Positions 50,765 through 60,520 of a DNA stretch of 64,000 nt are shown here, one piece after another. Positions within the stretch are counted from its first letter, which is position 1. Each line of letters begins with the position of its first letter. The position numbers and the translations under genes are program-made. The notes beneath the pieces were generated by a model that saw nothing but the letters and a program-made list of their open reading frames with translations, ran no database searches and was not told the DNA's origin. The stretch comes from Caenorhabditis remanei (lineage: Eukaryota > Nematoda > Chromadorea > Rhabditida > Rhabditidae): assembly GCF_010183535.1 (NCBI RefSeq), contig NC_071330.1, positions 11,947,717 through 12,011,716 of the forward strand, written 5' to 3'.

Positions 50765-51610
50765 ACAGAAAAAACACGGCCACCGCCTCAATAACAGACT
50801 ACAGCCACCACAGACCCGACAGGACCTAGTTATTCGCAATAGAAAAACTGAGTAATTAGCGTCTACAGTATCTGCCTATAAGCCCCGCCCCTTTCCCATA
50901 GTAAGTATAGCGACAGGCGGAATGTGATGTCGGTCACATCTTGAGATGTCGGTCACATCGCTAGAGGTGGGTATATATATAACTTGTCGATTCATATATA
51001 AATGTGTAGGAGTACACAAGACAGGATGTTCAGGGATGAGTGTTCAGTGACTGGATAATCAAAAATGGTCATCCGGTGACTGAATATTCAGCAGAATTGG
51101 AGAAATCCACGATGAGCCCAGAATCTTAGGAGGAGTCCCCGAGGAGTTCCAGAACTTGAGGAGGAGTCCACGAGGAGAACAGAACTTGAGGAGGAGTCCA
51201 GGAGGAGCCTGGAGGAGTCCTGGAGGAGCCTGGAGCCTGGAGGAGACCACGAGAAGCCTGGAGGATGAGACCAGGAGGAGCCCACAACCGGAGGAGGAGT
51301 CCTGGAGGAGTCCACGAGGAGACCAGAAGTGGAGGAGGATGAATTCACGAGGATCCTGGAGGATGAGTCCACGAGAAGCTTCCAGCCCAGAATTGGTGAA
51401 ATCCATGATGCGCCCAGGAAAAGAGGAGGAGTCCACGATAAGCGCACGAGGAGAACAGAACTTGAGGAGGAGTCCAGGAGAAGTCCAGAGAAGCTGGAGG
51501 AGTCCTGAATCCTCGAGATACGATCATCCCACAACTGGAGGAGGATTCCTGGAGGAGTCCGCGAAAAGCTTCCGGATGCTAGAATCGCAGAAAGAGAGTC
51601 CAGGAGCCCA
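50765..51610. repeat. Satellite element, copy 2 (with leader)
   Basis: The leader (about 50765-51080) carries GCCTATAAGCCCCGCCC, a GATGTCGGTCACATC direct repeat and AACTTGTCGATTCATATA. About 500 bp of purine-rich sequence follow, built from GGAGGAGTCC-like words with variable spacers (ACGAGGAG, CTGGAGGAG). The same leader and tract recur at 56290-57211. Strand asymmetry is strong, with very few T in the tract. Confidence 0.8.
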
Positions 51611-51792
51611 GGAGGTTTTATTGACTTTTATAAAGCTGAATCTTTGTTTCTCAAGAATTGACTGATTCATCTGGACATAAAGTTCGCATAATTTCGCGAT
51701 GCACCCAAAATTGAAAAAAAACTTGTCCACGAAGACAAAGAAAGATAATAGTTATTTCCTAAACTAGAGATTCGAGTTTAATCGTCTTCATT

Positions 51793-51845
51793 TTTCAGAA
51801 TCTACTTCTCTCTCGCTGTGATCCAAAAAATGTTCTGTGTCACAT
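51793..51845 (+). pseudogene. Remnant of F-box gene exon 2
   Basis: TTTTCAGAATCTACTTCTC followed by a CTCGCTGTGATCCAAAAA stretch matches the acceptor and first codons of exon 2 of the F-box genes at 52359 and 54713 (RIYFSLCSK). It shifts frame within about 15 codons and homology then stops. A dead fragment. Confidence 0.6.
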
Positions 51846-52232
51846 TGTTGTAGGATCTGAGATTGACCTGTCCTTTGGACTTGATGATTTTCTCTCGATG
51901 AAAACTATACGTCGATTTTTGCATTTCTTTTATAGCTTATATTTGCTCTTCAATTTGCAATTCAGAAATCTTTTTATAATAAAATTTTTCTAACTTTTTC
52001 TATTCCAAGCCCAAAACTAAAAAAGTTAGAGCAGCATTCGTCTATATTCCACAAAAATGAAAACGCGCTCGTCTGCCAATACCCAGATTCTCACGATTCC
52101 CACGGTCCATCTGTCCAAGAGACTGTGAGCATCTACATTCACTCTGTTACTCATCGGCAGTTACCACTCTATACGACTATCGATCGTCATAGATTTTCGT
52201 TTCTCCAATTTTCAAACAATTCAACAACTGCT

Positions 52233-53319
52233 ATGGAACCACTGTTTCCGCTTTTAAAACTACCAGATGTTGTGTTGAGATTGGTTGCGACTTGTTTTGG
52301 AACAAAAGAAAAGTAAGTTTTTATATTTCGCTATCGTCTCAATCATAGTAATTTTCAGAATCTATTTCTCCCTTTGCTCCAAAAACAGTGCGAAACGTAT
52401 CCAGCGATTGAATATTAGAGTCGGAGAGTTTCTCTGCGCGATTGGATCAGAGATCAGTGTTTCCTTGAAATTCGACGACTTGCACTCGATAAGTATGATT
52501 TTTCTGCCAGAAGATCAACCAGTTAATCAAGATCCTATTCCTGTTCCATTGCCACTGGCCTTCAGATTTACCACTGACGTTGGGCAGAGTGGTGAAACTA
52601 AGGAGACTCATAGTTTCCAAAACATGCCCAGTTTAAAAGAGTTTTTGGGTCATCTTTCCACGATTTTCCATTGTAAAAATGTTGCCATTTTGCCCCTCCA
52701 CGGATCCGAACAATATACGCAGGACTCTTTAAAGGAATCGTTCGAAATATGTGGTGTGACACAACTTGTCATGACTACATACTACGGTAACAAAAATCAT
52801 GTCATTAACATTCTGAAAACATTCTTGCCTGTAAGAATTCTGTCTTTGGATAATAATCCTTTTGAATGTAATTGGCAATTCCGGAAGAGTGTCTTAAAGT
52901 ACAAACTGGATGCACTTCAACTGTGGGCGAAGACTTTGGATGCATACGAAATATTGTTTGATATGGATATCAAGCAGATCGATATTCTAGCTGTACAACA
53001 GTTCTCACCCAAACTCAACTTTTTAATAAGAAAATGGATAGAAGGAGAGACGAATGTGAATTTGGAGTCATTGGTTATGCAGTTTCAAGAACACGAGCTG
53101 TCGACCAACTATCAAGAGACGATACTCAGCGGAATCGAGCATCAAGTGGTTTCCGAGAAGGAAGAATTCGAACCGACATGTAAATCCATTCCGTGGGAAC
53201 TTTTGGATTCGGTTGTTGCAATGTATGATATTAGAAGAAAGACGGACGGAAGGAGAGCGACAATCAAGTTTGATAGATTCAGTAAGGCCATTCGGTTCAA
53301 GTTGATTGTTTGGAAATGA
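52233..53319 (+). CDS. F-box protein with FBA_2 domain
   Basis: Two exons, 52233-52312 and 52359-53319, with a 46-nt intron; phases agree, giving 346 aa. Exon 1 encodes the F-box start (MEPLFPLLKLPDVVLRLV) and exon 2 continues it (IYFSLCSKNSAKRI). The FBA_2 region spans the rest: WIEGETNVNLESL near the middle-to-end, RRKTDGRRATIKFD and a C-terminal FKLIVWK. I chose the ATG at 52233 because the family normally begins a few residues before FPLLKLP; the frame is open farther upstream. The likely role is a substrate adaptor in an SCF E3 ligase, binding SKP1-like protein through the F-box; the target is unknown. Tandem partner at 54574-55655 with the same intron position. AATAAA near 53494. Confidence 0.85.
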
Positions 53320-53608
53320 AAAAATAGGATTGGTTCGGTGCTCCAGGTATTAATCAGAAATCTAGAATTCGATTTGACGATTTTTGCTTATACCATATTT
53401 CAATCCTCTAATTAAGGACTGGATCCTTGGCGTATTGCCTTCTTCTTCTTCTTTTTGTGCATGAATTACATATAATGTGTTCTACTTGGTTTGAATAAAT
53501 GTTGTTTAATCTATGCATATTTCACTTTTTTCATGAAATTTGTAAACTATTCTAGACACAATGAACTTTTCAGTAGCATTTGTTTCCCTGCGATCTTCAA
53601 AAACTACT

Positions 53609-54455
53609 TCGGCAGAACCCCGCATCAGGCACGCAACATTTACCCGCTGAGCACCAGGCGCGCAACACTGCAGCATCAGGACTGCATCATTCACACGCGT
53701 TTCGTTTTCTGAAACGTGTCGGCAGCACGTGTGCAGCAACTAGGATGCGGCAGCATATCCGCAACACTGCAACAACAGACCCGCTGCTCTCCAGCAGCAC
53801 CTAACATTCAGCAAGTGTGCTCCATCTTTTTCAGTTACGAAAACTTATGGTTTTATTCACACTTTCTCTGAATTTACTCTATGAAAATATGCTTTCTCTG
53901 AATTTATTCTATGAAAATAATTTTCACCGCTTGTTGGAAGAAAAATACGTGTGTCTATAGAAACAAAATATCCTATTTGAGCTCTCAACTACTAAAAAGA
54001 CAACATCACCGTCAGTCGAGCCAAATAGGATTTCAGGAAAAATGAAAAGGTGAGATTTTCTCCAAACTCTAAATAAGTGTTACGTCTTTTTTTCAGAAAT
54101 TTGAACGGTAGGAAATGGCAAGGATTTCAAAGCAAGCTGAACGCAACATCATAGAAAATTAATTCCCAAAATTGTACTTTATATGTATACATTTGCGTAC
54201 TATGCTCAGAGTTATATATTTATATGTAGTTGTATTTAAGGTTTGTCAATAAATTCAATTTAATAATACACTGTCTTCGTTGCAAAACAATATAGCAAAG
54301 GAGGCAGCGGCCTGATTTTAGCAGCGCCAGAGCAGCACAAGAGCGACCTCTCCGCAACACGTACGCTACAGTACCGCAACACTACCGCATCAGGAACGCA
54401 CTCTACGCTTGCCTGCTGTTGGACTGCTGCGCACCTGATGCGGGTTTCTGCCGAG
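53609..54455. mobile_element. TIR element between the two F-box genes
   Basis: The ends are inverted: TCGGCAGAACCCCGCATCAG at left and CTGATGCGGGTTTCTGCCGA at right, with TACT on both outer sides (about 53604-53607 and 54456-54459). Subterminal regions are rich in CAGCA/GCAACAC words (GCAACACTGCAGCATCAGG), while the middle is AT-rich. No transposase frame. Probably a non-autonomous DNA transposon. Confidence 0.7.
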
Positions 54456-54573
54456 TACTGTAAACAATGCAAATGCGCTCATCTGCTAATAAGGTACAGA
54501 AGGTCCTGTCCGACAGATAATTATCGCTGCGCGCATAGCCTCTATCGATTTTTGCCTAAAACGAGTTCTTCCA

Positions 54574-55655
54574 ATGCAATATGTTCAACAACCAAAGTTT
54601 CCACTTACAAAACTACCAGATGTCGTATTAAGATTATTTGTCGCTTTGTTAGGAGTAACAGAACGGTTAGTTAATGTATTCAGAGCGTTATAGAAATGTT
54701 TTTAATTTTCAGAATCTGCTACTCACTCTGCTCCAAACGCTGCGCCTTTCGCACTAAGCGTCCGAAATTCAAAGTCGATATTTTTGGTGTCAAAGTGGGA
54801 TCAACAGTGGAAATAATCCTACAAAAGTTCAATGAAGACATCATCGAACTAACTTTTCTCACTGAAGATGATTTGACACGCCGATATCCAATTCCTATCC
54901 CTCCACCGATAGCCATAACAATCAAGTATTTTAATGGAACTCAAAAAACTCATAGCCCTCAAAAACTGCGCAGCTTGAAACAGTTTTTGTGTCATTTTGG
55001 CGACATTTTTTCTTTTGAAAAAGGAGCAATTATCCCTGAAAGAGGATGCGAGCGGTTCACATTTGACTCATTGAAGGCAGAATTGGAAGGATGCGGTTTG
55101 AAAGAACTCAACATGCGCGGTTACAACAATAAAATATATGGACGGCAACTGCTGAAAACATTCCTTCCCTGGAGTATACTGACTATATCCCATTGGACCT
55201 ATGATAAGAATTGGCAATTTCAAAAATATGTTTTAAAACACAAAATGGATGCGCTCTTGGTTTGCTCCTACCATCTCAATTTCTATGAACTCATGTATGA
55301 TATGGATATCAAGCATATAGAATTCAGTGAGCCCATCTATTTAAGCAGCGAACTCAATGAATTCATCAAGACATGGATCGACGGGGAGACCAATGTAAAT
55401 CTGGAGTCATTGTGTCTTCGATTCAGAAGTCCTCTATTTGGAAACTACCAACAGTCGATACTCGATGGAATCAAACATCAATTGGTCCATACGGAAAAAC
55501 CGTTTATGCCTCCGTTCAGAACGATTAACTGGACGTTTACGACGTCAATTATTGGGAAGTATGAAATCACAAGGAAGACTGACGGGAAGAGAGCTACGAT
55601 CAAGTTGGATGAACTCAATGGAGATGTACGTCTCAAGTTTATTGTTTGGAAGTGA
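54574..55655 (+). CDS. F-box protein with FBA_2 domain
   Basis: Two exons, 54574-54665 and 54713-55655, with a 47-nt intron; phases agree, giving 344 aa. Exon 1 carries MQYVQQPKFPLTKLPDVVLR and exon 2 begins ICYSLCSKRCAFRTKR, together an F-box. The FBA_2 part includes WIDGETNVNLESL, RKTDGKRATIKLD and the C-terminal LKFIVWK. It is the closest relative of the gene at 52233-53319, with the same intron position and phase, so the two are a local tandem duplicate. Role by family: SCF ubiquitin-ligase adaptor with unknown substrate. AATAAA near 55714. Confidence 0.85.
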
Positions 55656-55844
55656 AAACTGTAATTTTCTGTGATTTTATGTTATGAAACAACATCCAAA
55701 TAATATTTATTTCAATAAACTCAAATACTTCTGTTGTTAGTTCAAAATATACACTATGTATCTGACATTGTACAGTGTCTTTCAGATACAAACAACAGCC
55801 CGACTGAAGAGAAAGCCATGTTTTGAAATAATTTTATGAAACTA

Positions 55845-56279
55845 TTCTGGGGTAGCAAAAAACAGTTTTTTGCTTATTTTTTGCTAATCAGAAAGTAGCA
55901 AAAAAAGCAAAAAACTCATGGTTCTGAGGTATTTTTTGCTTGACCTTTTCTAGGCCATTCGCTGCAAGACCTGTGTTTGGTGTAGATTTACGGGAGATTT
56001 TTTGTGATTTTTTCAGCAATGTTCGGAAAAAAAGGATTAAACGATTACAAAGCATGAAATAAATAAATAAAATTACGAATTCAGTTCAAAAGTATAAAGT
56101 ACATGGATGCTAAAAAAATCACAAAAAATTCTCCCGTAAATCTACACATGGCCTAGAATTCCGCGGGCTGTCCTTGAAAAGATCAATCAAAAAATACCTT
56201 CAAATCAGGAGTTTTTTTTCTTTTTTGATACTTTTTGAATAGCAAAAAATAAGCAAAAAACTATTTTGCTACCCTAGAA
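55845..56279. mobile_element. Palindromic MITE with TA target duplication
   Basis: Ends TTCTGGGGTAGCAAAA and, inverted, TTTTGCTACCCTAGAA, flanked by TA (55843-55844 and 56280-56281). Long imperfect arms include GTAGATTTACGGGAGA answered by TCTCCCGTAAATCTAC. 435 bp, no coding. Confidence 0.8.
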
Positions 56280-56289
56280 TATGTTCATT

Positions 56290-57211
56290 ACAGAAAAAAA
56301 AACACGGCTACAGCTTCAATCACAGGCGAAAGCAACCATTGACCCCACAGGGCATATTTATTCGCAATCGAAATACTGAGCAATTGGAGTCTACAATGTC
56401 TGCCTATAAACCCCGCCCATTTCCCATAGTAAGTATAGCAACAGGCGGAAACCGTGAAATGTCGGTCACATCGCTAGAGGTGGGTATATATATAACTTGT
56501 CGATTCATATATAAATGTGTAGGAGTACACAAGACAGGATGTTCAGCGATGAGTGTTCAGTGACTGGATGATCAAAAATGGTCATCCGGTGAATGAATAT
56601 TCAGCGCTGAGCATCCGGTTATGACACGTTCAGTACTGAGCATCCGGTCACAGGATAATCGGTAATGAGCATCCTTACGCCAATAAGTCTTGATTATCAG
56701 CAGCCCAGAACTTGAGGAGGAGTCCTAACAGCCCAGAATCGGAGGAGGAGTCCGCGATGAGCCCAGGAAAAGAGGAGGAGTCCGCGATAAGTCCACGAGG
56801 AGTAGGAGTCCGGAAGAGTCCTGGGGGGAGCCTGGAGGAGCCCCAGGTGAGTCCACGAGGAGTCCACAACCGGAGGAGGAGAAGTACTGGAGCCAAAGAT
56901 ATGAGGATGAGTCCACGAGAAAGCTGGAGGAGAGAGTCGCTAACTATTCTGGAGGAGGAGCCAGCCTGGGGGAGCTTGGGGGAGTCCACGAGGATCCTGG
57001 AGGAGAGAGTCGCTGAGTATTCTGGAGAAGGAGCCAGCCTGGTGGAGTCTACGAGGATCCTGGAGGAGAGGATTCCTAAGGAGTCCTGGAGGAGGAGCCA
57101 GCCTGGTGGAGTCCACGAGGAACCTGGGGAAGCCTGGGGGAGACTGGAGGAATCCATGAAGATCCTGGAGGAGGACTTCCGAGGAGGAGTACACGTATCC
57201 TGGAGAGGGCA
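56290..57211. repeat. Satellite element, copy 3 (longest tract)
   Basis: The leader (about 56290-56700) matches copy 2 (GCCTATAAACCCCGCCC, TCGGTCACATCGCTAGAGG, AACTTGTCGATTCATATA), including short TGAGCATCCGGT repeats. The purine-rich tract (about 56705-57208) has GGAGGAGTCC-like words and longer repeats such as TCCTGGAGGAGAG. It is open in several frames only because stop codons are rare in such sequence; I do not call a gene. Confidence 0.8.
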
Positions 57212-57262
57212 ACAATCAAGTTTGATAAGTTTTGATAATTTCATTTTGGAAATGAAAAAAAT
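57212..57262 (+). pseudogene. Remnant of an F-box gene 3' end
   Basis: ACAATCAAGTTTGATA and, 18 bases on, TTTGGAAATGAAAAAA match the end of the F-box gene at 53262-53325 (codons ..TIKFD.. and ..WK-stop plus 3'UTR), with the middle deleted. It sits directly after the satellite tract, so an F-box gene probably once occupied this spot. Confidence 0.6.
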
Positions 57263-57546
57263 ATCAGAAGACCAGAGACGCCAGAACTTTTCACATCTAA
57301 ATAAACTTTACCACTCAAACTCTTTTCTTGTTTATTTCTCTTTCCTTCTCTACCTTTCTAACACCCCCACTCATCTCGCTCACCAAACCTCTAATCTCTT
57401 ATCTATCTCCATCTATCTTCATGTTACCCCTGGTAACGGAAAGCCATGACAAGAGATTAGATATAATCAAGAGACGAAGTCTGCACTGGGGGAAGAGAGA
57501 GCTCGTTGGTCACTTCTTCTATCATATCTGTCCTTTTTTAGTCAAC

Positions 57547-58621
57547 ATGTCCGAGGAGGAGCGCCTGCCAACAAGACAAACATCGCTTCCCGATAGGTTA
57601 GTTTATTAACTGAAGATCTCTTCCTCTGTCACATCCATTTTTCAGAATTAAGATGGCTATGCAATCTCCCGAAGACTACTACATCGTCAAATATCTTCAG
57701 ATGACTGTCGAAAGAGTAGTCATTAAACTGGAAAAGACCAAGATGACAATTGACTACGGAGAGGGATTCGGTCAATTTGTACTCTCGTTCACGAAAGATT
57801 CATTCAACAACCTACCAGAAGAATCTCTCCCAAAACCTTTTTCTATCCTTGGAATATTCCATGGCCTTGTTTCGAAATTCACGGAACCTGAACCAGGATT
57901 CGATATGAGAAAATGGTTTGATTATCTCAGGGATATTATCATCAGTACCCACATCGCACTGGACTTCGGACCTGGTGTAGAGTGCTTCAGTTTCGAGATT
58001 ATCAAGCGATTTCTACACGGAATGGGTGTCTCGGAAATAATTATTCCGGAATTGAACAATGAATACTTCCGGAAGATTCTCTATGAGTATCCAGCAGTTA
58101 AGTACTGGGTCTTGGCACACGAAGGACCGAGAGATGATGAGATCTATAAGGAGATTATGCGAAGAGACACTTTCCATCTTTGTCTGCAGCCGAATTGTAA
58201 GATCTCTCTGGATGATGTTTCCAACTGCAACATCGTCAATTTAGAAATCTGGTACACGCCAGATACTAGTAATCAGTTATCTCAAAAGGATCTCAACACT
58301 TTCCTCAAAAATTGGATAAACGGTTCGAATCCCAACATGAAATCTCTCTCAATCAAAATGGAGTTCGAAGAATTGGATTTCGAATTCACTAACAACGTAT
58401 TGGCTGGAATTAACTACACTGATGCACCCAACTATCGGAAAAGAAAGTTTCCTCGATCCTTCATGAGACACACTGGAACGGACAAAGACTTTATTGAGTA
58501 TAAAGGGGGTTATGACTTCTTCCGAAAGGATGGACTCAGAGGAACAATCTTCTACGCGTTGGATGATTCATACGGGGATCTGGCGAGCTTCCGATTCATT
58601 GTTTGGCCCAATTTTCGATGA
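57547..58621 (+). CDS. FBA_2-domain protein without an F-box
   Basis: Two exons, 57547-57596 and 57646-58621, with a 49-nt intron; phases agree, giving 341 aa. The intron position and phase match the neighbouring F-box genes. Exon 1, however, encodes only MSEEERLPTRQTSLPDR, with no FPLLKLP motif, and exon 2 starts IKMAMQSPEDYYIVKYL instead of the SLCSK-type sequence. The FBA_2 part is clear: WINGSNPNMKSLSIKM, FFRKDGLRGTIF and a C-terminal FRFIVWPNFR. It may bind the same class of targets as its F-box relatives but should not recruit SKP1-like protein. The alternative start at 57653 in exon 2 also yields an F-box-less protein. AATAAA near 58761. Confidence 0.8.
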
Positions 58622-58839
58622 GTTTTTTGGTTTCTAAATTAATATATTTTGAATGAAAAGCTCACTTTTTGATTTTATGTATCCAATTTGCATCACATTC
58701 ATTTTGCATATTTCGAATATTTATTTTTTTGTATTTATTTATTTTTCTTGACTTTTTTATTAAAATAAATATGAAAAGCTTTAAAAAATCGTCTTAAAAA
58801 CTATTGTAAATATTCAGAAAAACTTTAAAACACGGAGAT

Positions 58840-59160
58840 CTCTTGAAGGGCTCCGCGACATGTCGCAATTGCGACGTTTCGCATCTATAAAACTAGCAAT
58901 AGTTTATCCTAGTTTTGTCAAAAAACGGGTCGGATAACTTTTCCTTCTATTCAATTGTGTTCAAATATGTTCCCAGGCCCGCTGGTTCACTCAACATTTT
59001 CAACTGACGAAAGTGTGCGAATACGGTGTGGTTGCGAAACGTCGTAGCTGCGAAACGTAGGAGTTGCGAAACGTAGGAGTTTCAAAATGGCTAGTGGCAA
59101 AATGTCGCAGTTGCAAAGTGTCGTAGTTGCGAAATGTAGCGGAGCCTCTTGATGTTACTG
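58840..59160. repeat. Small TIR element with internal tandem repeats
   Basis: Ends AAGGGCTCCGCGACAT and, inverted, ATGTAGCGGAGCCTCTT. Between about 59025 and 59140 a unit like GTTGCGAAACGTAGGA recurs with variation about six times. Confidence 0.65.
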
Positions 59161-59369
59161 TAACTTTCATATCTAGTGGACAGTTTTGTATCACTGTGTC
59201 AATGTTTGAATTTTTGGGAAAAAAGATTACTATGAGATTAGAGATTTCAAATATTTATAAGCACTTGTCTGGAAAAAACTTTCAAAAGTTAAGGAATTGT
59301 GTTTCTGAAACGTCTGAAACTTAATTTTTCCAACATTTCGGTTTTTAAGTGTTATAGTCGAATTCATCT

Positions 59370-59525
59370 CGTTGAGAGCTTTCAGAAAAGTATAATCACG
59401 GCCAGATTCGGTTGGGTCTCGACGCGAAAACCAAAAATTTAGGATTACCGTTGTTTTCGCTGCAAGACCCAACTTTCTTCAAACCATGACATGATTCTTT
59501 TTCTGAAAGTTCTCAACGAGCTGAA
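59370..59525. repeat. Short inverted repeat
   Basis: CGTTGAGAGCTTTCAGAAAA at left is answered by TTTTCTGAAAGTTCTCAACG at right, around ~110 bp that includes GGGTCTCGACGCGAAAAC and GTTTTCGCTGCAAGACCC. Confidence 0.65.
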
Positions 59526-60378
59526 TACGGAAAAAAAACTGAAATCACAGTTAAAAACAAAAAAAAACAAAACAAATTTCAACGGATATCAAATTCTCAT
59601 CAAACCCCCCACCAACCTCACTTTTTCATTCATTCATTTTTTTAGCGTAAACTTTTTTCTCCTCCTTCATTCATTCATTCTTCCCAAATACTGTAACACG
59701 GAACTTCTCTTCTTGTCTCCATTTTCCCACTTTCCCTTCTCTCAACAAGTGAAAATCTTCACACAACATCTGTATTTTTTCCTTTCGTCATTCTTCTTCT
59801 ACCAACCCGACCTTATTGAGAGAGAATGAGTGAAGGAACCAAAAAACAAACCGGTTTCTTAAATCTTGAGAGAGAAATCTGAAACTGATCTGCTTAACTA
59901 TATGTACCTATCCCTCCAATGACGTGGCAAACAGAGACGCGCGAAATCGGAGAGGAGCACTATTATTTGTTCAGGAGAGTATTGTTGAGAGAGAGAGGTG
60001 TTGAGCCCTCTCTCGGAGAGAAAACGACGGAAAATTGAGACCACATGTGGTATGTGATTGTTGATCTAATAATAGTGGAAGAAAACCGAAATTTCTTTGA
60101 AAAAAGGCACGTGAGATGGAACATGTGACATTTTGGAGATGGAGAAGGAGGTGTGAAGAATAATGAGGCGGAAATCAGACGGTGATTGATTTCGAATAGT
60201 TGACGAATTGACAGAGATAATTGATGGACGAGACAAGCGGAATCTAATTTTGATATCAAGCGGAAATGATTTATTTATGGAACAATAAAACTTCCGGTGT
60301 CGTGTTGCCATTGAAACATGAAACCGATGTAAAAATAATAAATTTTCGAATCCATTTCGACCAATCCTGATGGTTTAT

Positions 60379-60520
60379 ATTTGCACGACACGTGTCTTAC
60401 AACCGCGCTCTACTGGAAACCGAAGAAAATTGTGAGCGAAATTGAGAGACTCAGAGAAAAAGAGACATTTTCAAAGGGATTTCGGTGGAGCGCAGTTGTA
60501 AGAACTGTGTAGCGCTAATA
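60379..60520 (+). repeat. Copy 7 of the ~140-bp MITE family
   Basis: Left part CTTACAACCGCGCTCTACTG, right part CGGTGGAGCGCAGTTGTAAG, ending GCGCTAATA. Nearly full length. Confidence 0.8.

Larger units (their letters stand above)
50331..52232. other. Intergenic with satellite copy 2 and an F-box scrap
   Basis: No complete gene. It holds satellite copy 2 (50765-51610) and a short remnant of an F-box exon (51793-51845). Confidence 0.5.
58622..60378. other. Intergenic, no gene seen
   Basis: Contains the inverted-repeat elements at 58840-59160 and 59370-59525. Otherwise AT-rich with no supported exon. Confidence 0.45.

Noticed and set aside
51156..51665. Open frame in satellite copy 2
   Set aside because: Same reason: low-complexity repeat translation (RSPG-type), no splice sites, no homologue in copy 1 or 3.
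53491..53804. Frames in the CAGCA-rich left end of the TIR element
   Set aside because: They arise from repeat words and the 3' flank of the F-box gene; no transposase motif.
56712..57449. Long plus-strand open frame through the GGAGGAGTCC tract
   Set aside because: Stop codons are rare in a purine-rich repeat whatever the frame; frames on both strands are open, and the codons are just the repeat.
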